From positions 1 through 21,865 of the forward strand of contig CAYNXB010000042.1 of NCBI GenBank assembly GCA_964401045.1: a stretch of 21,865 nt of DNA. The letters are read 5' to 3'. The notes under the pieces are model-generated. The model was not told the origin of the DNA. It saw nothing but the letters and a program-made list of their open reading frames with translations, and did not search any database. Both the position numbers and the translations under genes were made by a program. Shown piece by piece: positions 1 to 7,289 of the stretch. The stretch is from CAYNXB01 sp964401045. Its GTDB lineage: Bacteria > Pseudomonadota > Alphaproteobacteria > Sphingomonadales > Sphingomonadaceae. The first letter of the stretch is position 1, and the number at the start of each line of letters is the position of its first letter.

Positions 1-65
1 TTTTCGGCCGGTCGGAACGGCTGATCCTCCGAACGTCTACGATGGGTGGAAAACGGACGTTTCCG

Positions 66-299
66 TTAGACGCGTCCGCGACGATTGCGAGCGATTATTT
101 CCGGGTCCCAAGCTCCAACCTTCTTCATTCTGTTGCGCAAAGTGACAATGAGGATGCCCATTGCTGCCGGGAAAATGATGAGCTGCGAATTTTGGAAGAG
201 GCCCTCAGACGGTTCGTAGGCGCCCCACCAGAGCAGGCCCCCGATGAACAAGCCAATGACCAGACCCCGATTCATGCTCCACGGCTTTGGCTTGTCCAC
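66..299 (-). CDS. Small two-helix membrane protein, unknown function
   Basis: A 77-residue ORF that I do not recognise by family. Residues about 11-27 (LVIGLFIGGLLWWGAY) and about 38-54 (SQLIIFPAAMGILIVTL) are two hydrophobic segments separated by a short polar loop. The C-terminus is basic (RNRMKK, then ARNRRGRV), which suggests it lies in the cytoplasm. The start is GTG at 299 with AGGAG at 311-315 on the minus strand, about 10-11 nt upstream. An in-frame ATG at residue 9 (275) has a GGAG too close to be useful. The opposite strand has an ORF of similar size, but its product lacks any recognisable pattern, while this one has a coherent membrane-protein composition. It lies downstream of the META lipoprotein gene on the same strand, 114 bp away, with a possible terminator between them. 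The gene is probably real; its function is unknown. Confidence 0.55.
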   Translation of the reverse strand: MDKPKPWSMNRGLVIGLFIGGLLWWGAYEPSEGLFQNSQLIIFPAAMGILIVTLRNRMKKVGAWDPEIIARNRRGRV

Positions 300-394
300 G
301 CTGATCCATCTCCTGGGTTGGTCGTTGGTCGCATGAGTTACGAATGACCGCCATGGGTCGGTTGCTGCCCGGCTGCTTGGCGCGGATAAACCCT

Positions 395-409
395 CACAGG
401 CCCCCTGTG
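395..409 (-). terminator. Possible terminator hairpin after the META lipoprotein gene
   Basis: CACAGG and CCTGTG form a perfect 6-bp inverted repeat with a 3-nt loop. It begins 4 nt after the TAA stop (414-416) of the lipoprotein gene on the minus strand. Downstream in the transcript there is only a short T run (AGGGTTTATCC), so it would be a weak intrinsic terminator. It may also serve simply as a 3'-end-stabilising hairpin. Confidence 0.35.
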
Positions 410-413
410 TGCT

Positions 414-857
414 TTAATTCAGATAGACCGCCTCGAACCGGGCCAGCGGCGCCATACGGGCGCGGTTGAGGGTCAGGTTGTCACCGTTCAGGGAATAGCT
501 GTCGGCCTGTTCCATGACCTCGCCGAATGCCCGCTCTACATCCATGCCGGTCGAACAGAACTTTCGCGTCATCGCCAGTGGGCCGAAGCTGATGCGGGAA
601 TTCACCTCATTGAGCGTGTAGGTTCCCGTGAAACTGTTGCAGCCGGCGAAACCGGTGACGCGTGCTTCCTGATTCTTGAGGATAAGATGCGGCTCGCGTT
701 CCAGGCTGGCGACGGGCTGGCCGCGCAGTTCCACCAGTTTCCAGTATTTCTCGGTGATCCCTTCGCTCGGCTCTGCGCCCCCGGGGTTCGACGGGGTCGC
801 GCACCCGCTGGCGAAAAGGATCGACAGGGCGCCCAGGGCGATCAGGGAATATCTCAT
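414..857 (-). CDS. META-domain (HslJ-like) lipoprotein
   Basis: A 147-residue predicted lipoprotein. Residues 1-18 (MRYSLIALGALSILFASG) are a signal peptide ending in an ASG-C lipobox, with Cys19 as the acylation site; the alanine at -3 is less typical than leucine. The mature part matches the META domain: YWKLVEL about 20 residues after the Cys, then VTGFAGCNSFTGTY, then ISFGPLAMTRKFC, and a closing LTLNRARMAPLARFEAVY strand. The two domain cysteines (in AGCNSF and RKFCS) are typical of the family. META proteins sit in the bacterial envelope, and E. coli HslJ is tied to heat shock and novobiocin resistance; the exact role is unknown. I chose ATG at 857 because GAGGGA lies 7 nt upstream; an in-frame ATG at 878 has no comparable Shine-Dalgarno. 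The next gene, otsB, is divergent, 108 bp away. Confidence 0.85.
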   Translation of the reverse strand: MRYSLIALGALSILFASGCATPSNPGGAEPSEGITEKYWKLVELRGQPVASLEREPHLILKNQEARVTGFAGCNSFTGTYTLNEVNSRISFGPLAMTRKFCSTGMDVERAFGEVMEQADSYSLNGDNLTLNRARMAPLARFEAVYLN

Positions 858-965
858 GGCGCCGTCCCTCATTTTCATCCGCCAGAATGCGGCAATAGTA
901 CGGGCGTTCCCCGCTACCGTCCACCAACGTTGACCCTCGCCAAGCGATCCCTATTGGAGGCTGCG

Positions 966-1700
966 ATGGATCATTCACCCGTCCTCTCGCCACCCCCGCC
1001 GCTGTCCGACATCGCCAATTCTGCGCTGTTCCTGGACTTTGACGGCACCTTGGTCGGAATCGCCGAGACGCCGGATGCGATACACGTGCCGGGCGATCTC
1101 GCCGCGCGGCTCGGTTCGCTCGCGCAGCGCCTCGATGGGCGGCTGGCGCTGGTGAGCGGCCGTGCGGTCGACGATCTTGGGCGGCATCTCGGCAAGATGG
1201 CGTTCGCGCGCGCCGGCTCACACGGCATGGCCCGCTACGACGCCGACGGTGTGCTGCTGGGTGACGAGCCGGCGCCGATCCCACCCGAAGTCAACGATGC
1301 GCTGCGCGACTTCGCCGACCGCGAAGGGGTGATGTACGAGGCCAAGCCGCACGGAGGCGCGCTGCACTTCCGCGTCAGGCCCGAGCGGATGGAAGCGGTC
1401 AACCGCTTCGCCGAGGCGCTGGCGCAGGCGCACGGCCTCAGCATCAAGATCGGTAAACAGGTCACCGAGGTGGTCCAGCCCGGCGCCGACAAGGGCAGCG
1501 CCGTGCGCTCGTTCATGGCCGATCCCGATTTTGCCGGCGCGGTTCCGGTGTTCGTCGGTGACGATCTGACCGATGAAGACGGCTTCGTCGCGGTCGCGGG
1601 ACTCGGCGGTTTCGGTGTGATCGTGGGCGACCGCCGGCCGACTGCCGCGCATTACCGGCTTGCCTCGGTCGCCGCGGTACACCATTGGCTCGCGCTGTGA
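966..1700 (+). CDS. otsB: Trehalose-6-phosphate phosphatase (OtsB)
   Basis: A 244-residue HAD-superfamily phosphatase that removes phosphate from trehalose-6-phosphate to give trehalose in the cytoplasm. HAD motif I is LDFDGTL, with the nucleophile Asp24 and acid/base Asp26. Motif II is LVSGR (Ser64). Motif IV is VGDDLTDEDGF at about 197-207, with Mg-binding aspartates. The SGR, GSHG and GDDLTDED signatures are characteristic of trehalose phosphatases rather than generic HAD enzymes. The start is ATG at 966, with TTGGAGG ending 5 nt before it. The same reading frame extends upstream to 687, but that part is antisense to the lipoprotein gene and unsupported. It is the first gene of an otsB-GH15-otsA operon; its TGA overlaps the GTG of the next gene. 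OtsA, which makes its substrate, is two genes downstream. Confidence 0.95.
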   Translation: MDHSPVLSPPPPLSDIANSALFLDFDGTLVGIAETPDAIHVPGDLAARLGSLAQRLDGRLALVSGRAVDDLGRHLGKMAFARAGSHGMARYDADGVLLGDEPAPIPPEVNDALRDFADREGVMYEAKPHGGALHFRVRPERMEAVNRFAEALAQAHGLSIKIGKQVTEVVQPGADKGSAVRSFMADPDFAGAVPVFVGDDLTDEDGFVAVAGLGGFGVIVGDRRPTAAHYRLASVAAVHHWLAL

Positions 1701-3508
1701 AGGCTCACCAGCCTCATTCGACACTGGAACTCTGGCCGATTGGCAATTGCCAGGTCAGTGGCCTGATCGACGAGCGCGCCGCGCTGGTGTGGGGCTGCGT
1801 GCCGCGGGTCGATGGCGATCCGGTGTTCTGCGCCCTGCTCAACGGCGACAAGCAGGACATGGGCGTGTGGCGCTTCGAGCTGATCGGGCAGGTCAGCGCG
1901 ACGCAGCGGTACGAGCGTAACACGCCGATCCTCGTGACGCGGCTCGAGGCCGATGACGGCAGCGCTGTCGAGATTACCGATTTCTGCCCGCGGTTCGAAC
2001 GCTCAGGCCGAATGTACCGCCCGATCGCCTTTGCCCGCACCGTGCGTCCGGTGGCCGGTTCACCGCGGCTGAAGGTCGTGCTCACCCCGATGCGGGGCTA
2101 CGGCGCGGAGCCCGCGGAGACGACGAGCGGCACCAACCACATCCGCTACCTCGTGGGCGACCAGGCGATGCGGCTCAGCACCGATGCGCCGGTCGGCTAT
2201 ATCCTCGAGCAGCGCCCGTACCGCGTCGAAAGCGATCAGCACTTCTTCCTCGGACCTGACGAGCCGTTCGTTGGCAACCTGCGCGCCGAGCTGCGGCAGG
2301 CGGAGGATCAGACCCGCAAGTACTGGAAGCTGTGGGTGCGCGGTCTCGCCACGCCGCTCGAATGGCAGGACGAGGTGATCCGGGCCGCGATCACGCTCAA
2401 GCTGTGCCAGCATGAAGAGACCGGCGCGATCGTCGCCGCACTCACCACTTCAATTCCCGAAGCGCCCGGGAGCCAGCGCAACTGGGACTATCGCTACTGC
2501 TGGATTCGCGATTCGTATTACACCGTGCGCGCGCTCAACCGCCTCGGTGCGCTCGACGTGCTCGAGAAGTACCTCGCCTATCTGCGCAACATCGTCGACG
2601 AATCGAAGGGCGGGCGCATCCAGCCGCTCTATTCGGTAATGGGCGTGGCCGAGCTCGACGAGAGCATGGCAGAGAATCTCGGCGGCTATCGCGGGATGGG
2701 CCCGGTGCGGGTTGGCAACGCCGCCTACACCCAGGTGCAATACGACTGCTATGGCCAGATCGTGCTGCCGACGGTGCAGGGATTCTTCGACCGCCGCCTC
2801 TTGCGCATGGCCGACGAGCGCGATTTCGCCAGCCTTGAGGAAGTCGGCGAGATGGCCTGGAAGACGCACGACCAGCCCGATGCCGGGCTGTGGGAATTCC
2901 GCACTCGCCAGCAGGTGCACACTTATTCGACGGTGATGAGCTGGGCCGCGTGCGACCGGCTCGCCAATGTCGCCGAGCATCTTGGCAAGGAAGACCGCGC
3001 CCGCCTGTGGCGCGAGCGCGCCGACCATATCCGCGACACGATCGAGACGCGGGCCTGGGTGCCTGGCAAGGAGGAGGGCGATGGCTATTTCGGTGCCAGC
3101 TTCGAGACGCCTTACCTCGACGCGAGCCTGTTGCAGCTGGTCGACCTGCGTTTCCTCGAGCCCGACGATCCGCGCATGCAGGCGACATTCCGCCGTATCG
3201 AGACCGATCTGCGCCGGGGCGAGCACATGCTGCGCTACGCGCGTGAGGATGATTTTGGTGCACCCGAGACCGCCTTCAACATCTGCACTTTCTGGCTGAT
3301 CGAGGCGCTGCACATGGCCAGGCGCGACAACGAGGCGCGCACGCTGTTCGAAGCTATGATCGGCCATAGGACGCGCTCTGGCCTTTTGTCGGAAGACATG
3401 GACTTCGAAACCGGCGAGTTGTGGGGGAACTTTCCCCAGACATATTCGCTAGTTGGCGTGATCAATTGTGCAGGGCTGCTCTCCAAGAGCTGGAATACAA
3501 TCAGGTGA
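1697..3508 (+). CDS. GH15-family glycosidase (glucoamylase- or trehalase-like) in the trehalose operon
   Basis: A 603-residue glycoside hydrolase of family 15. An N-terminal beta-rich domain (about 1-210) is followed by the (alpha/alpha)6 catalytic domain. Recognisable motifs are NWDYRYCWIRDSYYTVRAL, DAGLWEFR with probable general acid Glu400, and APETAFNICTFWLIEAL with probable general base Glu524. No signal peptide is visible, so it should be cytoplasmic. GH15 includes glucoamylases, glucodextranases and a branch of true trehalases characterised from mycobacteria and Thermoplasma; its position between otsB and otsA favours a trehalose-related substrate, but this is inference. The start is chosen as GTG at 1697, which overlaps the otsB stop (GTGA). 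A TTG at 1685 in the same frame would add four residues; neither has a strong Shine-Dalgarno, consistent with translational coupling. The stop overlaps the otsA start in the same way. Confidence 0.9.
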   Translation: MKAHQPHSTLELWPIGNCQVSGLIDERAALVWGCVPRVDGDPVFCALLNGDKQDMGVWRFELIGQVSATQRYERNTPILVTRLEADDGSAVEITDFCPRFERSGRMYRPIAFARTVRPVAGSPRLKVVLTPMRGYGAEPAETTSGTNHIRYLVGDQAMRLSTDAPVGYILEQRPYRVESDQHFFLGPDEPFVGNLRAELRQAEDQTRKYWKLWVRGLATPLEWQDEVIRAAITLKLCQHEETGAIVAALTTSIPEAPGSQRNWDYRYCWIRDSYYTVRALNRLGALDVLEKYLAYLRNIVDESKGGRIQPLYSVMGVAELDESMAENLGGYRGMGPVRVGNAAYTQVQYDCYGQIVLPTVQGFFDRRLLRMADERDFASLEEVGEMAWKTHDQPDAGLWEFRTRQQVHTYSTVMSWAACDRLANVAEHLGKEDRARLWRERADHIRDTIETRAWVPGKEEGDGYFGASFETPYLDASLLQLVDLRFLEPDDPRMQATFRRIETDLRRGEHMLRYAREDDFGAPETAFNICTFWLIEALHMARRDNEARTLFEAMIGHRTRSGLLSEDMDFETGELWGNFPQTYSLVGVINCAGLLSKSWNTIR

Positions 3509-4896
3509 GCCGTCTCGTCGTCATCTCCAATCGCGTCGCGGTACCGAGCCCCCGGGGAGCCAGCGGAGCACAGGGCGGCCTCGCCGGCGCGGTGCATGCC
3601 GTGCTCAAGGAAAAGGACGGCTTCTGGTTCGGCTGGTCGGGCGAGGAGGTCGAGGAGCCGTCCGCGGAGCCCGACGTGCAGACCTATGACGGCGTCACCA
3701 CCGCGACGATCGACCTCGCGCCGCAGGACGTCGAGGAATACTATAACGGCTATGCCAACTCGACGCTGTGGCCGCTGTTCCATTATCGCATCGACCTGGT
3801 CGAATATTCGCGCAGCTTCGGCATGGGCTACGAGCGGGTCAACGACCTGTTCGCCAGCTACGTCGCGCCGCTAATCCGCCACGACGACACGATCTGGGTC
3901 CACGACTACCATTTCATCCCTATGGGCGAACGGCTGCGCCAGCGCGGCTTCACCAACCGGATCGGTTTCTTCCTGCACATTCCGTGGCCGCCGACCCGCC
4001 TCCTCGTCATGCTGCCGTACCACGAGCGGCTTGTGCGCACGGTGCTGCACTACGACCTCGTGGGGTTCCAGTGCGACGAATGGCTGGAAAGCTTCCTTCA
4101 TTATTGCCGCAAGGAGCTGGGAGCCGAGGTCGATGAAGCAAGCGGGCGGATCGCGCTCGACGGGCGGGTGACTTATGCCCGGGCTTACCCGATCGGGATC
4201 GATTACGAGCAATTCCGCCGGGAAGGGCAGACCGGCGAATCGCGCCAGGCCGAACAGCGCATGCTTTCGAGCACGCGCCACCGCACCGCGATCATCGGGG
4301 TCGACCGGCTCGACTATTCGAAGGGCCTCGTTTCGCGGCTCGACGGCATCGCGCGCCTGTTCGAGACCGACCCCACCACCAACCGCGAGATCGTCTACGT
4401 CCAGATCGCCCCGCCGAGCCGCGAGGACGTGCGCTCCTACCGGGAAATCCGCGAGGTGCTCGAGCGCAAGACCGGGCACATCAACGGCGAGTATTCGGAG
4501 ATCGACATCGTTCCGATCCGCTATGTCAACAAAGGGCACAGCACCGCCGAGCTCTACGGCATCTACCGCGCCGCGAAGATCGGGCTGGTGACGCCGCTGC
4601 GCGACGGCATGAACCTCGTCGCCAAGGAATATGTCGCCGCGCAGGACCCGGACGATCCGGGGGTGCTGATCCTGTCGCGTTTCGCCGGCGCGGCGCAGCA
4701 GCTCAAGGAAGCGCTGCTGGTCAATCCCTATAATCCTGACGACATCGCCGACGCGCTGCGGCGGGCGCTGCGCATGCCGCTCGCCGAGCGCAAGGCGCGG
4801 TGGCAGAAGCTCGTCACCAACGTGCGCGAGGAGAACGTCCAGCGCTGGACCCTCGATTTCACCCGCGACCTCGAAGCGGCGCCGGCGCTGACCTGA
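3505..4896 (+). CDS. otsA: Trehalose-6-phosphate synthase (OtsA)
   Basis: A 463-residue GT20 glycosyltransferase that joins a nucleotide-activated glucose (UDP-glucose in the classical enzyme) to glucose-6-phosphate, giving trehalose-6-phosphate. The family motifs are in order and intact: VVISNRV with Arg10, GGLAGAV at 24-30, WPLFHY with Trp89, WVHDYHF with Asp134, FFLHIPWPP, HYDLVGFQ, GVDRLDYSKGL with Arg268 and Lys273, and LRDGMNLVAKEYVA with Asp367 and Glu375. The spacings match the E. coli OtsA substrate-binding residues (Arg262/Lys267, Asp361/Glu369). The start is GTG at 3505, embedded in the GH15 stop (GTGA) and placing VSRLVVISNR at the N-terminus as expected for the family. An upstream ATG at 3421 in the same frame lies inside the GH15 gene and would add 28 unsupported residues. 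The gene ends 3 nt before the stop of the convergent MAPEG gene. Confidence 0.96.
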   Translation: MSRLVVISNRVAVPSPRGASGAQGGLAGAVHAVLKEKDGFWFGWSGEEVEEPSAEPDVQTYDGVTTATIDLAPQDVEEYYNGYANSTLWPLFHYRIDLVEYSRSFGMGYERVNDLFASYVAPLIRHDDTIWVHDYHFIPMGERLRQRGFTNRIGFFLHIPWPPTRLLVMLPYHERLVRTVLHYDLVGFQCDEWLESFLHYCRKELGAEVDEASGRIALDGRVTYARAYPIGIDYEQFRREGQTGESRQAEQRMLSSTRHRTAIIGVDRLDYSKGLVSRLDGIARLFETDPTTNREIVYVQIAPPSREDVRSYREIREVLERKTGHINGEYSEIDIVPIRYVNKGHSTAELYGIYRAAKIGLVTPLRDGMNLVAKEYVAAQDPDDPGVLILSRFAGAAQQLKEALLVNPYNPDDIADALRRALRMPLAERKARWQKLVTNVREENVQRWTLDFTRDLEAAPALT

Positions 4897-4899
4897 ACC

Positions 4900-5334
4900 C
4901 TACGCCGTGAACAGCGCGATCGCGGCGTGCAGGATCAGGGCGGCCAGCACCAGGCTCGACAGCACGAACACCGCGAAGCGCACGATCACCTTGTTGACGG
5001 TCGCCTGAACCAGCGAGTGAAGCACCCGCAGACCGAGATAGGCCCAGGCGAGTTGCGCGTTGAGCCCGTCACCCTGACCGATGATCGCGAGCACGATGGC
5101 GACGGCGTAGAACACCGTCGGCGCTTCGTGCAGGTGGTTATAGTTGTGCGCCTTCCACTGCACCTGCGGCGGCAGCGCCCGGTCGAGCGTCACTTCGGGA
5201 TCGTTAACCAACCGGTCCGGATCGACCCTGGCCTTGCCCATTGCCGGGATGCGGGTGGCGTACATCCACAGCCACATCACCATCGTCCACGCCATCAGCA
5301 GGACGGCTGGTTTGAGGATATCCATACCGATCAT
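4900..5334 (-). CDS. MAPEG-family membrane protein
   Basis: A 144-residue integral membrane protein with four hydrophobic segments (about 8-27, 73-88, 93-112 and 118-142). The segment after helix 1 holds a conserved-looking HNYNHLHEAPTVFYAVAIVL, which corresponds to the N-x-x-E...P/FY signature of the MAPEG family (eicosanoid and glutathione metabolism membrane proteins). Bacterial members are mostly uncharacterised; some bind glutathione. The start is ATG at 5334, with AGGGGGAGA about 6-8 nt upstream. An extension of this frame up to 5937 is antisense-shadow material inside the dehydratase gene. It lies 38 bp downstream of the dehydratase gene on the same strand, so the two are probably co-transcribed. 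It converges on otsA with a 3-nt gap. Confidence 0.85.
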   Translation of the reverse strand: MIGMDILKPAVLLMAWTMVMWLWMYATRIPAMGKARVDPDRLVNDPEVTLDRALPPQVQWKAHNYNHLHEAPTVFYAVAIVLAIIGQGDGLNAQLAWAYLGLRVLHSLVQATVNKVIVRFAVFVLSSLVLAALILHAAIALFTA

Positions 5335-5372
5335 CGACGTTCTCCCCCTCTTTGCGCCTGAAACTGCGTCAG

Positions 5373-6344
5373 TCAGCCGGTCGAGGCAAGCACCGCGGCG
5401 AACTGCGCCGCATCCACGTTGCCGCCGCTGAGCACCACCGCGGTGCGGCCGTCCGCGGGGACTTTGCCCGCGAGCACCGCCGCAAGCGCCGCCGCGCCGC
5501 CCGGCTCGACTACGAGCCGCAGGCGGGCGAATGCGAAACGCTGCGCCGCGCGCACCTCTGCCTCGCTCACCGCGAAGCCGCGCGTTACGCGCTCGCGCAG
5601 CACCGCGAAGTTGATCGGGTAGGTGGCCGGCGTCTGCAACGCGTCGCACGCGGTCAGCGGCGGGTTCGGAGGCACGCGCCGGATCTCTCCCGCTTCTAGG
5701 CTCAGGCGCACATCGTCCCACCCTTCGGGCTCGACCGGCACGATCTCGGCATCGGGGCAGGCAAGGGCGAGGCCCGCGGTCAGCCCGCCGCCGCCGCACG
5801 GGCACACGATCCGCGTCGGCGGACCGCCGGCCCGTTGCTCCATCTGGACGGCAAGCTCGATCCCCGTGCTGCCCTGACCCTCGATGATCCAGGGGTCGCC
5901 ATAAGCGTGGACCAGAGTCGCATTGCGCGCATCGCACAGCGAGCGGGCGATCTCGTCGCGGTCTTCGCCGCCGGGCCGGTCGTAGATCACCACCTCGGCA
6001 CCCATCTCGCGCACGCGGTCGAGCTTCACTGCCGGGGCATCATTGGGCATCACGATCGTTGCGGCGAGGCCGAGCCGCCGCGCCGCCCAGGCGACGCCCT
6101 GCGCATGGTTGCCGCTCGACACGCCGATCACCCCGCGTGTCCCTTCGTCGGACGTGAGCGCGGTGAGCCGATGCCACGCGCCGCGGATCTTGAATGCGCC
6201 GACCGGCTGCAGGGTCTCCGCCTTGCACCACACGGTCGCGCCGCCGATCACGGCCGGAAGCAACGGCGTCGGCGGCAGGATCGCCGCGACCTTGGCCGCT
6301 GCTTCGAGCACGCCGCTTCGGGTCGGTGCGCGCGATTCGCTCAT
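5373..6344 (-). CDS. PLP-dependent threonine/serine dehydratase
   Basis: A 323-residue fold-type II PLP enzyme. The PLP lysine is Lys52 in VGAFKIRGAWH, the asparagine loop is SSGNHAQG (76-83), and the phosphate-binding glycine loop is CGGGGLTAG (183-191). VLSGGNVDA near the C-terminus matches the SGGN motif of threonine dehydratases. It should deaminate L-threonine to 2-oxobutanoate or L-serine to pyruvate. There is no C-terminal ACT domain, so it resembles the catabolic (TdcB-like) or serine racemase/dehydratase branch rather than allosteric IlvA; serine racemase activity cannot be excluded. The start chosen is ATG at 6344 (MSESRAPTRSG), with GGGG about 8 nt upstream. A GTG at 6389 in frame would add 15 residues of unconvincing sequence. 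The MAPEG gene follows, probably in one operon. Confidence 0.88.
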   Translation of the reverse strand: MSESRAPTRSGVLEAAAKVAAILPPTPLLPAVIGGATVWCKAETLQPVGAFKIRGAWHRLTALTSDEGTRGVIGVSSGNHAQGVAWAARRLGLAATIVMPNDAPAVKLDRVREMGAEVVIYDRPGGEDRDEIARSLCDARNATLVHAYGDPWIIEGQGSTGIELAVQMEQRAGGPPTRIVCPCGGGGLTAGLALACPDAEIVPVEPEGWDDVRLSLEAGEIRRVPPNPPLTACDALQTPATYPINFAVLRERVTRGFAVSEAEVRAAQRFAFARLRLVVEPGGAAALAAVLAGKVPADGRTAVVLSGGNVDAAQFAAVLASTG

Positions 6345-6593
6345 CGCCGCGACCCCGCGCGCTCTGTTGGAGAGTGACAGGTGTGACACGGTCCTGAGCG
6401 AGAAACATTCGCTTCGCCTCGCAGCCTGCGATCGCGAGCGAGCGGGACGGGAGAGGAGATGGCCATCCCCTCGTCATGCCCGCTTTTGGTCCAGTAGGAA
6501 ATGCGCGGTCTATCGCGGCTCGGCAACGGCTTGTCCTGCGCGAGCAAGCTTGCCAAGAAGCGCGACTGATCGACCCAACGAAAGAAATGCCCG

Positions 6594-7208
6594 ATGGCTG
6601 GCACCGAGAATGATGGTAACCGGCTGACCGCCCATCAGATTTTTCCGACGACGATCTGGTCCGTAAACCTGCCGGACCTTGCGCCCCATCTCGAGGAGTG
6701 GAAGCGGGCGCTAGACGCCAAGATGGCGGAGGAGAAGGAAGGCGTTGGCCGATCGACCCGCGGCGGCTGGTCCGGTCCCAAGACCCTGTTCGCCGAGGAG
6801 CGTTTCAAGCCGCTGGCGGTGGCGGCGCAAACGCATTTCGGCAAATGCCTGGTTGCGATGGGCATGCCGGCCGGGTTCCGCTTCGGGCTGGAAGCGTGGG
6901 GCAACATTCACGAGCAGGGCGGCTACAACAAGCTGCACATCCACCGCGAGGCGATCCTTTCGGGCGTGTTCTACCTTTCGCGCCCGGGCGACAGCGGCGC
7001 GATCGTGTTCCACGATCCGCGCCCCGGCACCCTGTTCTCGCGGCCGTTCGGCCTCGGCGTGAACAAGTGGAGCGAGATCCGCATGTCGCCGCCGACCGGG
7101 GCGATGCTGATGTTCCCCAACTGGATGGAGCATTCGGTCGAACCGAACCAGTCGCAGGAGCGGCGCTATTCGATCGCCATCAATGCGATCTTCCCTTCGC
7201 GCCGTTGA
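6594..7208 (+). CDS. Putative 2OG-Fe(II) oxygenase family protein
   Basis: A 204-residue protein resembling the conserved family annotated as putative 2-oxoglutarate-Fe(II) oxygenase (double-stranded beta-helix). Residues 102-128 hold W-x-NIHEQGGYNKLHIHRE followed by LSGVFYLS. His115 or His117 with Glu119 could supply metal ligands. The later strand MLMFPNWMEHSVEPN provides distal His180, and Arg191 in RRYSIAIN, 11 residues later, is placed like the arginine that binds 2-oxoglutarate. DPRPGT (141-146) is also typical of the family. The substrate is unknown. ATG at 6594 gives a sensible N-terminus, but the upstream Shine-Dalgarno is weak (AAAGAA), so the start is uncertain. It lies 81 bp upstream of the polyamine operon on the same strand and could be co-transcribed, although the next gene has its own strong ribosome-binding site. 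Confidence 0.78.
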   Translation: MAGTENDGNRLTAHQIFPTTIWSVNLPDLAPHLEEWKRALDAKMAEEKEGVGRSTRGGWSGPKTLFAEERFKPLAVAAQTHFGKCLVAMGMPAGFRFGLEAWGNIHEQGGYNKLHIHREAILSGVFYLSRPGDSGAIVFHDPRPGTLFSRPFGLGVNKWSEIRMSPPTGAMLMFPNWMEHSVEPNQSQERRYSIAINAIFPSRR

Positions 7209-7289
7209 TTCCCAAATACGTCATGGCGCGAGCGCATGCACACAGGTAGGCGCTAGCCGCGCAGGGAATCGCGTGCGTTAGGAGCAAAC

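Noticed and set aside
14..37. GGAAC with a GTC 16 nt later as a general-stress (EcfG) promoter
   Set aside because: The -10 part deviates from the expected GTT, and no convincing plus-strand gene follows.
42..347. 101-residue plus-strand open frame near the window start
   Set aside because: It is antisense to a small protein with two clear membrane segments and has no recognisable pattern itself.
930..957. TTGACC-N16-TATTGG as an otsB promoter
   Set aside because: The -10-like part overlaps the Shine-Dalgarno TTGGAGG, so transcription from it would start at the ATG and remove the ribosome-binding site. One of the two must be wrong, and the Shine-Dalgarno is the stronger signal.
5335..5937. 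Upstream extension of the MAPEG frame to a 345-residue protein
   Set aside because: The extra sequence overlaps the dehydratase gene in another frame, is Arg/Gly/Ala-rich, and the ATG at 5334 has a strong ribosome-binding site.
6341..6604. 87-residue minus-strand open frame in the dehydratase/oxygenase intergenic region
   Set aside because: It has no domain pattern and overlaps both neighbouring gene starts; it looks like a chance open frame.
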